From: Actinernus sp. WN-2022
Lineage: Eukaryota; Cnidaria; Anthozoa; Actiniaria; Actinernidae
Assembly: GCA_030867875.1 (NCBI GenBank)
Contig: JAOWCC010000019.1
Coordinates: 76,536,861-76,600,860, forward strand
Direction of reading: 5' to 3'
Length of the DNA: 64,000 bases
Positions within the stretch are counted from its first letter, which is position 1. The number at the start of each line of letters is the position of its first letter. The translations under genes were made by a program, and so were the position numbers. The notes beneath the pieces were generated by a model. That model was given only the letters and a program-made list of their open reading frames with translations, had not been told where the DNA came from and made no database searches. Below are positions 1 through 8,731 of the stretch, one piece after another.

Positions 1-161
1 TAAAGATCAGATCGAAGCGCCAGATGCGGAAGAGTCGAGGGAACTGCTGATTTCTGAAGAGAAAAAGCTGTCAATAGCGAAGGAGGCAAGTGAAAGCGAG
101 GTTCGAGAGGTAATGGTACAAAAGTTTCCGAAGCTGAAACAAGCTGGCGGCTTTGAATTTA
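1..161 (+). pseudogene. Duplicated fragment of an unknown gene (empty-site copy)
   Basis: Frame 2 encodes an acidic stretch (KDQIEAPDAEESRELLIS) followed by EVREVMVQKFPKLKQAGGFEF. The same sequence is present in inverted orientation at about 1360-1497 plus 1823-1842. This copy is continuous where the other is split by a SINE, and it lacks about 6 bp near 'ISEEKKL'. Homology stops abruptly at about 161, where a MITE begins. It runs off the left edge, so its full extent is unknown. The FPKL-GGFE(F/L) pattern recalls the region preceding HECT-like domains in large uncharacterised cnidarian and fish protein families; that link is from memory and uncertain. Confidence 0.45.
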
Positions 162-396
162 GGCTAGATTGCAGAATACCCCACCACTTCGAAAGATGAC
201 TTGAAAAGCCCATACAAATTGTGCAAAATTATCCATTTAGCTCAGGTGTATTTAGACTCGTTCTATGAATGATTTGGAATTGAAAATGGGTAAGATATAT
301 TTGAATTTCAGGGTTAGGTTTTTAGTGGGTTTGTATGAGAATTTGAGAAAATACATTATTAATGAACCAAGTGGTGGGGTATTCTGCAATCGTTCC
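162..396. mobile_element. MITE copy 1 (terminal GATTGCAGAATACC family)
   Basis: A ~225-235 bp non-coding element with terminal inverted repeats. The left core is GATTGCAGAATACCCCACCA (167-186) and the matching inverted core ends at 391. It interrupts the gene fragment at 161. An inverted full-length relative lies at 8515-8731, a diverged one at 61637-61850, and partial ones near 9806-9995 and 31235-31340. No transposase is encoded. The exact termini (5-6 bases beyond the core) and the target duplication could not be fixed. Confidence 0.75.
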
Positions 397-933
397 CTAT
401 ATAGTGTTAGTTATCTTTTACAGTGTTTAAAAAAAATAAAAAAAATCCGCACCCCTTTTACCAATAATACTGATTTTTGTTGTGGCTTGTGTTATGTACC
501 TATCAATGTCAACCCCCCGGGGTCAAAACGGATCAAATCCCCCACCCTTGTATGAAATTGATTTACACAAATTCAAGAAGTATTTGGAATGATCTATAGT
601 AAATAGGAATGAAGCGTTGAAGTATTAAATTAATTTATATTTTTAATGTGAACTGGACGGTAAACCTACCTTTTAGACGAATCAAAAATGGCCGACAAAC
701 ATTTAGTACCAGTCCCTCTCTTCCAAAAGTCAAATGTCCCCAGGCTCTTGTTCAAATTCCCCAGGGTGGGGACACCAAGAACGGTCAAATGCCCCACATC
801 TGCCTGGCCTCCCCCCTCCCCCTGGGGGTTGACATTGATAGGTGCATAACACAAGCCACAACAAAAATCCGTATTGGTAAAAGGGGTGCGGAAATAATGT
901 TTTTTTTAACACTGTAAAACTAACACGATATAG
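396..933. mobile_element. Foldback element with ~110-125 bp arms
   Basis: The left arm (396-521) and right arm (826-933) are inverted copies. Both contain the blocks 'ccgcaccccttttaccaat', 'gtggcttgtgttatg' and 'cctatcaatgtcaaccccc'. The middle is unique and GC-richer. It lies directly against the preceding MITE. A second element at 17776-18039 has related ends (ACCTATCAATGT). No ORF of note. Confidence 0.7.
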
Positions 934-1085
934 TTTAATAGTTAAATAGTTAATTATTTATAAATAATACCAGATGTATGGTACGCACCTGTTTCACCAC
1001 ATGTAGCATAGTGTTTCCGTAGTCTATGGACATTTACTGCTATTTTGCACTTCGTGCAAATCTCTTTCCCGCTATTTTTTGCACA

Positions 1086-1231
1086 ATAGCGATGTTTCGT
1101 GTTGATAAACATTACAATTGTTATGCTAATGTGCCAACCATGATTTGTAAAGCCCGCTTTGTGTTGGGAGCCAATGGATCTCTGGTTGGCACATTAATAA
1201 CAATAGATGACGACACACGAAACATCGCTAT
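1086..1231. mobile_element. Small foldback element
   Basis: The ends are inverted: ATAGCGATGTTTCGTG at 1086-1101 and its complement at 1216-1231. A second inner pair is TGTGCCAACCA / TGGTTGGCACA. Total about 146 bp. It lies immediately beyond the C-terminal end of the minus-strand gene fragment (1235-1497) and gives that frame its stop. Confidence 0.6.
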
Positions 1232-1234
1232 ATA

Positions 1235-1497
1235 TGTATTGGCCTTATGTAAAACTTCCCTTGTCCAATAAAAGAGACCAGATACTCCATTGTTAATCCT
1301 CCTGGACCAGGTGGGATGACTTTAAGTTCTCTCTTTCTTGATTCAGCATACATAAATTCAAAGCCGCCAGCTTGTTTCAGCTTCGGAAACTTTTGTACCA
1401 TTACCTCTCGAACCTCTCTTTCACTTGCCTCGTTTGCTATTGACAGCTTTTTCTCTCCCATGTCAGAAATCAGCAGTTCCCTCGACTCTTCCGCATC
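1235..1497 (-). pseudogene. C-terminal part of unknown gene fragment
   Basis: Minus-strand reading gives EREVREVMVQKFPKLKQAGGFEF, then a basic segment, then a segment ending GQGKFYIRPI. It is the inverted counterpart of 1-161 but extends about 120 bp further. It is separated from its upstream part (1823-2217) only by the SINE at 1498-1822. The frame runs into the foldback at 1231 and stops. The function is unknown. The FPKL...GGF...YIRP pattern suggests the domain found near HECT-like regions of large invertebrate proteins, but this is a weak assignment. Confidence 0.4.
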
Positions 1498-1822
1498 GGG
1501 GGTTCGAATCCCGGCCGCGTCCTTGGGCAGGGACGTTTATAAGCCGTTGGCCTTGTCTCCTCCTACTTCTAATCAGTATTTGAAGGGGACGTGAAAGAAC
1601 CTGTTGTGCTACTCGAAAAAGAGCAGGGGATTGTCACCCGGTACAGCAGCCTGGCCATTGCACTAACCACACTCAACATTGTAAACTGCGTGGCAGCTAT
1701 TAGCGCCGTGAAGCAGTCCGAAATCATTCACTGACGGGATATGTCAGTCATCGGTGTAAAGCGCCATGAAACTGTGGTTGATATGGCGCTATAGAAATAT
1801 GGCCATTATTATTATTATTATC
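1498..1822 (+). mobile_element. 5'-truncated tRNA-derived SINE
   Basis: It begins just before GGGGTTCGAATCCCGG, a pol III B-box/T-arm-like sequence, and ends in an (ATT)n tail. It lies precisely between two halves of the minus-strand gene fragment. The duplicate at 1-45 shows the uninterrupted target, so the insertion can be read directly: pre-insertion GCATC/TGGCG, with ATC possibly duplicated. No A box is seen, so the copy is truncated at its 5' end. The tail region 'GGCGCTATAGAAATATGGCC(ATT)n' resembles the 3' end of the LINE at about 49950-49985. Confidence 0.75.
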
Positions 1823-2217
1823 TGGCGCTTCGATCTGATCTTTATCCGAGAGGCAGACAAATTTCCTTACGATTTCTTTCAATTTCGCTGGTCGACTATC
1901 ACTTCTTTTCCTTTTATTAGCGGATGTAGTCGTCGAAGATGTCCGTGAGCGTCCGCCATTGCTTCTCGACCGGTGATGAGGATAAAATCAGTTCGGACGT
2001 GAAGGTTCCACTTGAAGAAGCATGAGATTGAGGAGCAGTCTGGAACAAATGGTGGATTATGGGCCTCGTATAAATTATTGGATAAATGGCTCGAGCTATT
2101 GTTCAAATTAGAAGCTACTCTGTTGAGTATTCGCGCAGCTTCCTGTAGATCGTCAGCCATTGTTGAATCTGTTGAGAAAGCACGAGGTTTTGTCTCAGCC
2201 CATTCCACCTCCGCCAT
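1823..2217 (-). pseudogene. N-terminal part of unknown gene fragment
   Basis: The minus-strand start MAEVEWAETKPRAFSTDSTM is followed by a Ser/Asn-rich low-complexity region. After a frame change near 1980 comes a Ser/Arg-rich then Lys-rich stretch (KRKRSDSRPAKLKEIVRKF), leading into the acidic segment also seen at 1-45. The reading frame is not continuous (stop near 1880 in one frame, 1985 in another), so it is either degenerate or spliced in a way I cannot see. No domain recognised. Confidence 0.35.
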
Positions 2218-2250
2218 ACTTCACCACTAGTGCCAGACCGCTGCATTTTA

Positions 2251-2600
2251 GAAACCGAGAGCTCCATTTTATAAATTGAAGGCTCCATTTTATAAACTCA
2301 AGGCTCCATTTTATAAATTCAAGGCTCCATTTTATAAACTCAAGGCTCCATTTTATAACAGTCCAGGCTCCAGTTTATGAATTCGATGCTCCATTTAATA
2401 AATTCAAGGCTCCATTTTATAAACTCAAGGCTCCATTTTATAAATTCAAGGCTCCATTTTATAAATTCAAGGCTCCATTTTATAAATTCAAGGCTCCATT
2501 TTATAAATTCAAGGCTCCATTTTATAAACTCAAGGCTCCATTTTATAAATTCAAGGCTCCATTTTATAAATTCAAGGCTCCATTTCATAAATTGAACAAG
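2251..2600. repeat. 21-bp minisatellite, about 16 copies
   Basis: Tandem copies of GGCTCCATTTTATAAATTCAA, with a few T/C and A/G variants and a partly degenerate unit near 2355-2400. Because 21 is a multiple of 3, both strands give long artificial frames (KWSLEFI repeats on the minus strand, LHFINSR on the plus). These are not genes. Confidence 0.95.
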
Positions 2601-3060
2601 TCTGAATAATGGCGGGAATGGCACCCCATATCTATGCATCCTCGACCAATCATAAGCGCTGTACCTCCCCTCCAATAGAATTGCGTTGTGAGTGTGTTCT
2701 GGACAATCTTATTCCCGTGGGGGGCAGGAGAGAGCTCTGATGTTCTATACAGGACACATTATATCTTGCCTCACCACTTCGTGATCGGTTATTCATAAAC
2801 TGTGTTCATGCAGTGTGAAACTCGAGCTGGCTCACTAAAACTGTAAAAGTAAAAGACTAAATGCCTCGAAAAGGTATTCGAAGCCGTAATTCGAAGCTTG
2901 CCAAAGACTGATTTCAGTCAACCAAGTCCTCGAAAGAAGCTGGCACATCGGATGCGTTCGTCGACGACGACGGTCGAGTAATGGCGGGAGCTCGACTGGC
3001 CGTTACGTTCTTCTCTTTCCCAGATAGCTGAGACGCTGGTATTCATTTTTGCATGTATTC
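2601..3060. other. Non-coding stretch left of the gypsy element
   Basis: No convincing gene. A short frame at about 2861 (MPRKGIRSRNSKLAKD) continues after an apparent one-base shift into a Ser/Lys-rich segment. It looks like the first codons of a dead gene, but nothing identifies it. Confidence 0.3.
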
Positions 3061-3065
3061 GTGTA

Positions 3066-3209
3066 TAGAGAGATATGTGGTCTACCTGTGTAGAGACTGG
3101 GACTAGCCCGGTCAGACCCCGTTCGTAGTTGTTTGTAGTCGTTCATCATTCCGTTTGTTACACCCGAATAAATCATCTTTTAACAAGGAAATGGATGAAC
3201 TCCTATCTA
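3066..3209 (+). repeat. 5' LTR of Ty3/gypsy element
   Basis: The ~144-bp LTR is base-for-base identical, by eye, to 8355-8498. It starts TAGAGAG and ends CTATCTA (short inverted ends). GTGTA at 3061-3065 and again at 8499-8503 is the probable 5-bp target duplication; one base is ambiguous because an A precedes both LTRs. It contains a polyadenylation-like AATAAA at about 3166. It also contains TAGTCGTTCATCA at 3136-3148, which is the exact reverse complement of the bases just downstream of the LTR. This LTR is very short for a gypsy element. Confidence 0.93.
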
Positions 3210-3222
3210 TGATGAACGACTA
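3210..3222 (+). promoter_or_regulatory. Primer-binding site, probably self-primed
   Basis: TGATGAACGACTA starts at the first base after the LTR. It pairs perfectly over 13 bases with TAGTCGTTCATCA (3136-3148) inside the LTR. In Tf1 and sushi-type elements the 5' end of the genomic RNA folds back on such a site and is cleaved to give the primer for minus-strand DNA. If transcription starts at about 3136, the same geometry holds here. I recognise no tRNA 3' end (ending TGG when read as a PBS) at this place. Confidence 0.75.
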
Positions 3223-3421
3223 ACCATCTTTGGAAAACTACGAGGGAAACATTAAGTGGAAAACCAAGCCATAAACGGAGACAACTGGCACAAAACGACA
3301 GGAAAACGTCGACGAAACGTAACGGCCGCCATCTTGGATTTCACCGCGACTGAAATCTTAGATTCTACGCGACTTTCGACGAGTCAAAGGCGCATCACAG
3401 GTCAACCAAACCTCAAGCACG

Positions 3422-6400
3422 ATGCCAAAACACAAGTGCCCCTTCCCAGATTGTGACTACGAGACCGAAGACGTTGGAGACGAGCTCGCAGCAGTACTTA
3501 TCTCCGTCCACGCGAAGGGAGTCCACACGAGCACTCCAGCCCACGGCCCCCCTAATCAAACGGCAAGAATCGAGAAAATACGCCGACCAACAATATCGAG
3601 CGCTGGAACGAGCGAAGAATGGTCCTATTTTACGACACGCTGGGGGGACTACGTCGAAGCAACGAAAGTACAAGGCAAAGATAAGGTGATTCAACTTCTC
3701 GAATGTTGCGACGAACAACTCAGGAAAGATCTGACACGCAATGCAGGTGGCTCCCTGACGAATAAACCTACAGAGGAGGTCCTAGAGGCAATTAAAAAGC
3801 TCGCCGTCCGAGAGGAAAATGCAATGGTGGCCAGAGTTCAACTCCACAACATGAGACAAGACAGGGACGAGACAATAAGAAGCTTCGGCGCACGCCTCCG
3901 CGGCCAAGCCGGTGTATGTAAATTTCTCATCACGTGCCATAGCTGCAACACTGACGTCAACTTCACCGAGAATGTCCTCCGAGACGTCGTCACCCGGGGC
4001 CTAGTGGACGACGAAATCCAACTAGACCTACTTGGAGAGAAAAACCAAGACATGTCATTAGAAGAAGTCTTACAATATGTAGAGGCCAAGGAATCTGGCA
4101 AACGGTCAGCAGCGCGCCTCCTTCAAACCCAAGGCGCTGAGGCAATGCGAAGCCAATACCGAAAGCAGCAGAACCCCAATAGAAAGCCCAATGACAAACC
4201 AAACGACAAGCCCAATATCGAAGCCTGCAACCACTGCGGTAAACCAGGCCATGGCCACATAACCCCTGCCAAACATCGAGAGCAAAAGTGTCCGGCTTTC
4301 GGCACCACCTGCCAACTATGCGGCCGCCCAAACCACTTTGCGACTGCATGTCATAGCAAAAACAAACCCTTCCAACCGAGACCCCACACCACAGCCAGAG
4401 TGGGCAGACAAGCAGAAGGTGCCATCTTTGACAATCTATGCAACATCACCAGCGGAGACCATGCTATCTATGGCATCACCCTAGACCACCACCTATACAA
4501 CAACATGAATGATTGCTGGATCCAACGTCCATCCAAGCCACAGCCACACATCTCGCTTAACGCCACCATCCACCCACAAGACTACGTGGCCCTTGGATAC
4601 AAACCAGTTACTGACGCACTCAAGTCCATACAGCTACAAGCAATGGCAGACACAGGCTGCCAAAGCTGCCTGGTTAGCTTGAGCATCATTCGCCGCCTCG
4701 GATTAAGTGAAGCAGACCTAATTCCGGTCACCACCCGTATGCGTGCAGCCAACAACAGCGGCATAAGGATCCTCGGCGCCATTATCCTACGATTGACAGG
4801 CACAACTGAACCCGGACAGCACCTAGAGACAAGGCAGATCGCATACGTCACCAACGACTCAGACCGCCTATTCATAAGCCGAGAGGCCTGTCAGGAATTA
4901 GGAATCATCTCAGAACGATTCCCAACAGTGGGAGAGACGCCCCCCCTTCAACACAACCACACCGTCACCATGTCAAATGTATCAGCAGACCAAGCAAACC
5001 AACAGCCCAAACTACAGGCATGTGACTGCTCGCGACGCCAGATGCCACCTCCAAAGCCGACTGCGCCCCCCTTCCCAGCAACAGAGGCCAACCGGGAACG
5101 CATACAAGATTGGCTCCTTGACCTTTACAAGTCAAGCACATTCAATACATGCGAACACCAACAGCTTCCCCTCATGGACGGTCCTCCCATGCGACTCATG
5201 GTGGACCCGGATGCAGAGCCTGTGGCCCACCATACCCCAATCCCAGTCCCACTCCACTGGCAAGAGGCGGTAAAAGCTGGACTCGATCAAGACGTTGCCA
5301 TCGGCGTCCTGGAGCCCGTGCCAGTTGGAGATCCGGTGACATGGTGCCACCGCATGGTCATCTGCCCGAAGAAGAATGGTAAACCACGTCGCACCGTAGA
5401 CTTCCAGTCTCTCAACCTTCACGCTACACGAGAGACTCACCACACCCAGAGCCCGTTTCACCAAGCACGCTCAGTGCCCCACAACAAGAAAAAAACAGTG
5501 TTTGATTGCTGGAACGGATATCACAGTGTTCCCCTACACAAAGACGACCGCCACCTTACCACATTTATTACCCCGTGGGGACGGTACCGATACAACACAG
5601 CCCCCCAGGGATACATCGCGTCTGGAGACGGGTACTCTCGAAGATTTGATGAGATTGTCTCCCATATCCCTGATAAGACCAAATGTATTGATGACACCCT
5701 ACTGTGGGCAGACGACATCACCAGCAGTTTCCACCAAGCAGTCAACTGGCTAGACATATGTGGGCGACACGGAATAACTCTCAACCCCGACAAGTTTGCA
5801 TTTGCAGCCGACACAGTCGAGTTCGCAGGGTTTGAGATCACACTCGGCAGCGTGCGCCCATGCGCAAAATATCTCGATGCAATCCGCCACTTCCCCACCC
5901 CAAGCAACACCACTGACATGCGCTCGTGGTTCGGCCTGGTCAACCAGGTCTCATATGCATTCGCAGCAACTGAACGCATGCTCCCATTCCGTGAGTCGCT
6001 GAAACCGGGTACTTCATTCCTGTGGAACGATGAGCTCAACCGTCTATTTGAAGAATCCAAATCAGCCATCATCTCCGACATTGAAGACGGCGTCCGTATC
6101 TTTGACAAATCAAAGCCAACATGTCTGGCCACTGACTGGTCTAAAACCGGTATTGGTTACTGGCTCTTCCAGAAACACTGCCAGTGCTCCTCCACAGAGC
6201 CCTTTTGCTGCCGCAGCGGCTGGAAGGTGACACTAGTGGGTAGTCGCTTCACCCATGCAGCAGAGTCACGCTATGCCCCCATAGAAGGTGAAGCCCTAGC
6301 TGTCGCTGATGCCCTTGACAAGGCACGCTTCTTTGTCCTTGGCTGCAACAACCTGATAATCGCGGTTGACCACAAACCCCTCCTCAAGATATTGAGCGAT

Positions 6401-8227
6401 CGATCCCTTGACGAAATCTCCAACGGTCGCCTCAGAAACCTCAAGGAAAAGACACTTCGGTACAAATTCCGCATGGTACATATCCCCGGGGTACAACACA
6501 AGGCAGCCGACGCCATCTCAAGGCACCCGACCGGTTCCACAAACCCTGACATCCTTACCCTACCAGACGACATAGCCGCCATAGACATTTCAGCCATCCA
6601 GTATTCAGCAAGCCTCATCGGACACCCCTTCCTAGCAAGTCTCCGCACCAAAGTGCTGCCTCAAGAATCCTGCTCCTACACCATTGAGAACGAACTAATA
6701 TATGCAGCCTCATCAACCCTCAGCAACATGGCAGTCACCTGGGAACGCACCAAGCTAGCAACCACCAGTGACACAGACCTTCACATCCTGACCACCATCA
6801 TCGAATCAGGATTCCCAGAATTCAAGCACCAGCTACCACCTGCCCTCCAGGAATACCACAGATTACGCGTACACCTGCACACTGTTGATGGTGTCATACT
6901 CTACAAAGATCGCATCGTCATCCCCCCCTCCCTCCGAGAGGCGATATTGACTGTACTACACTCCGCCCACCAAGGGGTGACATCAATGACGGCCAGAGCG
7001 GAGTCCACCGTATTCTGGCCCGGCATCACATCTGCCATCATCACAATGCGGGACCGCTGTTCTCACTGCAACCGCATGACCCCTTCACAACCCAACGCCC
7101 CACCATACCCCCCAGCGATACCAGCATACCCATTCCAATGCATCTGTGCTGACTATTTCCAATACAAAGGTGTCAACTACCTCCTAATAGTGGACAGATA
7201 CTCCAACTGGCCCATCGTTGAAAGAGGACGCGATGGTTCCGCTGGCCTGACTGAATGCCTCAGACGTACCTTTGCCACATACGGCATCCCAGACGAATGC
7301 GCCACCGATGGAGGACCACAGTTCAGAGCATACACCACCCAGCAACTCCTGAAAGATTGGGGAGTACACCACCGCCTCTCATCTGTGGCATTTCCACACT
7401 CAAACTGCAGGGCTGAGATAGGGGTAAAAACAATCAAGAGGCTAATCACGAATAACACAGACTCACAAGGCAACCTTAACACTAACGCATTCCAACAGGC
7501 CATCCTGCAGTACCGTAACACCCCCGACCCCAACACCAAGCTATCCCCTGCACAGTGCGTCTTTGGACGACCAATCAAGGACTTCATCCCCATCATCCCT
7601 GGGCGCTACATTCCTCACCCCACATGGCGTGACACCCTTGCTTTGAGGGAAGAAGCCTTGAAGAACCGCCACATGCAAGCATCTGAGAGGTGGGCCGAGC
7701 ACACAAAAAGGCTCCCCCCCCTGACTGTAGGTAAATACGTTCGGATCCAGAACCAGATTGGACCACACCCCACACGATGGGACAAGACAGGGGTTGTCAT
7801 AGAAGTGCGACAATTTGACCAGTATGTCACACGCGTTGACGGCTCAGGCAGAATAACACTCAGAAACCGTAAATTTCTACGACAGTACACACCAGTTCAG
7901 GCAAGACCCCCACTGCGCCTACTGAGCGATGACCTCAGATATACAGGGAAAGCCAACCAAGACACACCCCTCAAGCCAAGTTCCCCAACCCTGGAAAATC
8001 AGGCTACAGGTGGAGCAGAGCCACCATCCCCATCAGATCCGGGCCACGCCAACAGTGATATACCACAACCCCCTGGAACAGAACCAGCACAGCCAACAGT
8101 AACCCCTAGACCACTGGCACCAGTCATGCCCGAAGCCAGTCCAGCCACAGGCCCTACTGAGAAGAAAGTTCCACTGGCCCTACGAAGGCTAAGGGACCAC
8201 AACAAGCAAGGCATACTTGAACTATGA
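3422..8227 (+). CDS. Gag-Pol polyprotein of a Ty3/gypsy retrotransposon (single ORF)
   Basis: Intact 1601-residue frame. In order: an N-terminal C-x4-C ... H-x-H-like finger (CPFPDCDYETED, residues ~5-40); Gag helix-rich region; two Cys/His knuckles at ~269 (CNHCGKPGH) and ~296 (CQLCGRPNHFATAC, canonical CX2CX4HX4C); aspartic protease DTG at ~409; reverse transcriptase with VDFQSLN and a CIDD catalytic box at ~754 (aromatic residue usually at the Cys position); RNase H (ATDWSK ~903, E within EGEALAVADAL); integrase with an HHCC finger near 1180-1215 and D, D, E at about 1242, 1294 and 1330. The order PR-RT-RH-IN is that of Ty3/gypsy. No chromodomain or envelope is seen; the last ~120 residues are Pro-rich. 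A 212-bp leader separates the LTR from the start. No frameshift separates gag and pol, as in Tf1. Confidence 0.95.
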   Translation: MPKHKCPFPDCDYETEDVGDELAAVLISVHAKGVHTSTPAHGPPNQTARIEKIRRPTISSAGTSEEWSYFTTRWGDYVEATKVQGKDKVIQLLECCDEQLRKDLTRNAGGSLTNKPTEEVLEAIKKLAVREENAMVARVQLHNMRQDRDETIRSFGARLRGQAGVCKFLITCHSCNTDVNFTENVLRDVVTRGLVDDEIQLDLLGEKNQDMSLEEVLQYVEAKESGKRSAARLLQTQGAEAMRSQYRKQQNPNRKPNDKPNDKPNIEACNHCGKPGHGHITPAKHREQKCPAFGTTCQLCGRPNHFATACHSKNKPFQPRPHTTARVGRQAEGAIFDNLCNITSGDHAIYGITLDHHLYNNMNDCWIQRPSKPQPHISLNATIHPQDYVALGYKPVTDALKSIQLQAMADTGCQSCLVSLSIIRRLGLSEADLIPVTTRMRAANNSGIRILGAIILRLTGTTEPGQHLETRQIAYVTNDSDRLFISREACQELGIISERFPTVGETPPLQHNHTVTMSNVSADQANQQPKLQACDCSRRQMPPPKPTAPPFPATEANRERIQDWLLDLYKSSTFNTCEHQQLPLMDGPPMRLMVDPDAEPVAHHTPIPVPLHWQEAVKAGLDQDVAIGVLEPVPVGDPVTWCHRMVICPKKNGKPRRTVDFQSLNLHATRETHHTQSPFHQARSVPHNKKKTVFDCWNGYHSVPLHKDDRHLTTFITPWGRYRYNTAPQGYIASGDGYSRRFDEIVSHIPDKTKCIDDTLLWADDITSSFHQAVNWLDICGRHGITLNPDKFAFAADTVEFAGFEITLGSVRPCAKYLDAIRHFPTPSNTTDMRSWFGLVNQVSYAFAATERMLPFRESLKPGTSFLWNDELNRLFEESKSAIISDIEDGVRIFDKSKPTCLATDWSKTGIGYWLFQKHCQCSSTEPFCCRSGWKVTLVGSRFTHAAESRYAPIEGEALAVADALDKARFFVLGCNNLIIAVDHKPLLKILSDRSLDEISNGRLRNLKEKTLRYKFRMVHIPGVQHKAADAISRHPTGSTNPDILTLPDDIAAIDISAIQYSASLIGHPFLASLRTKVLPQESCSYTIENELIYAASSTLSNMAVTWERTKLATTSDTDLHILTTIIESGFPEFKHQLPPALQEYHRLRVHLHTVDGVILYKDRIVIPPSLREAILTVLHSAHQGVTSMTARAESTVFWPGITSAIITMRDRCSHCNRMTPSQPNAPPYPPAIPAYPFQCICADYFQYKGVNYLLIVDRYSNWPIVERGRDGSAGLTECLRRTFATYGIPDECATDGGPQFRAYTTQQLLKDWGVHHRLSSVAFPHSNCRAEIGVKTIKRLITNNTDSQGNLNTNAFQQAILQYRNTPDPNTKLSPAQCVFGRPIKDFIPIIPGRYIPHPTWRDTLALREEALKNRHMQASERWAEHTKRLPPLTVGKYVRIQNQIGPHPTRWDKTGVVIEVRQFDQYVTRVDGSGRITLRNRKFLRQYTPVQARPPLRLLSDDLRYTGKANQDTPLKPSSPTLENQATGGAEPPSPSDPGHANSDIPQPPGTEPAQPTVTPRPLAPVMPEASPATGPTEKKVPLALRRLRDHNKQGILEL

Positions 8228-8342
8228 ACCTCACACCATATCTGCGATGAACATTCTATTATATATACCTAGTTGTTTTGGTATTATCAGTCTTTACCGA
8301 CCCTCCACACGTACCGTCAAAATTGCAAAGGAACACTAAAGA

Positions 8343-8354
8343 CTTAGGGGGAGA
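8343..8354 (+). promoter_or_regulatory. Polypurine tract
   Basis: CTTAGGGGGAGA lies immediately before the 3' LTR, the expected position for plus-strand DNA priming. The 115 bp between the Gag-Pol stop and here hold no gene. Confidence 0.8.
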
Positions 8355-8498
8355 TAGAGAGATATGTGGTCTACCTGTGTAGAGACTGGGACTAGCCCGG
8401 TCAGACCCCGTTCGTAGTTGTTTGTAGTCGTTCATCATTCCGTTTGTTACACCCGAATAAATCATCTTTTAACAAGGAAATGGATGAACTCCTATCTA
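8355..8498 (+). repeat. 3' LTR of Ty3/gypsy element
   Basis: Identical to 3066-3209 over the whole length by visual comparison, followed by the target duplication GTGTA. Identity of the LTRs implies a recent insertion, because both copies are made equal at integration. Confidence 0.93.
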
Positions 8499-8514
8499 GT
8501 GTAGTACAAGGAAC

Positions 8515-8731
8515 GATTGCAGAATACCCCACCACTTGGTTCATTAATAATGCATTTTCTCAAATTTTCATACAAACCTTCTAGTTCTAAAAACCTAACC
8601 AAATCTTACCCATTTTCAACCCCAAATCATTCATAGAACGAGTCTAAATACACCTGAGATAAATGAATAGTTTTGCACAATTTGTAAGGGCTTTTCAAGT
8701 GATCTTCGAAGTGGTGTGGTATTCTGCAATC
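8515..8731. mobile_element. MITE copy 2 (GATTGCAGAATACC family)
   Basis: Terminal inverted repeats GATTGCAGAATACCCCACCA (8515-8534) and its near-complement ending at 8731. It is inverted relative to the copy at 162-396: the flank 'gttcc' of one matches 'ggaac' of the other, so the true ends lie a few bases outside the core. The gypsy element ends only 16 bp upstream. Confidence 0.8.

Noticed and set aside
2340..2675. Long ORFs on both strands with KWSLEFI or LHFINSR heptads
   Set aside because: They follow directly from a 21-bp tandem repeat; both strands are open for the same reason.
3256..3456. 66-codon ORF in the gypsy leader
   Set aside because: Overlaps the Gag start in another frame, lacks any recognisable domain and is more likely untranslated leader.
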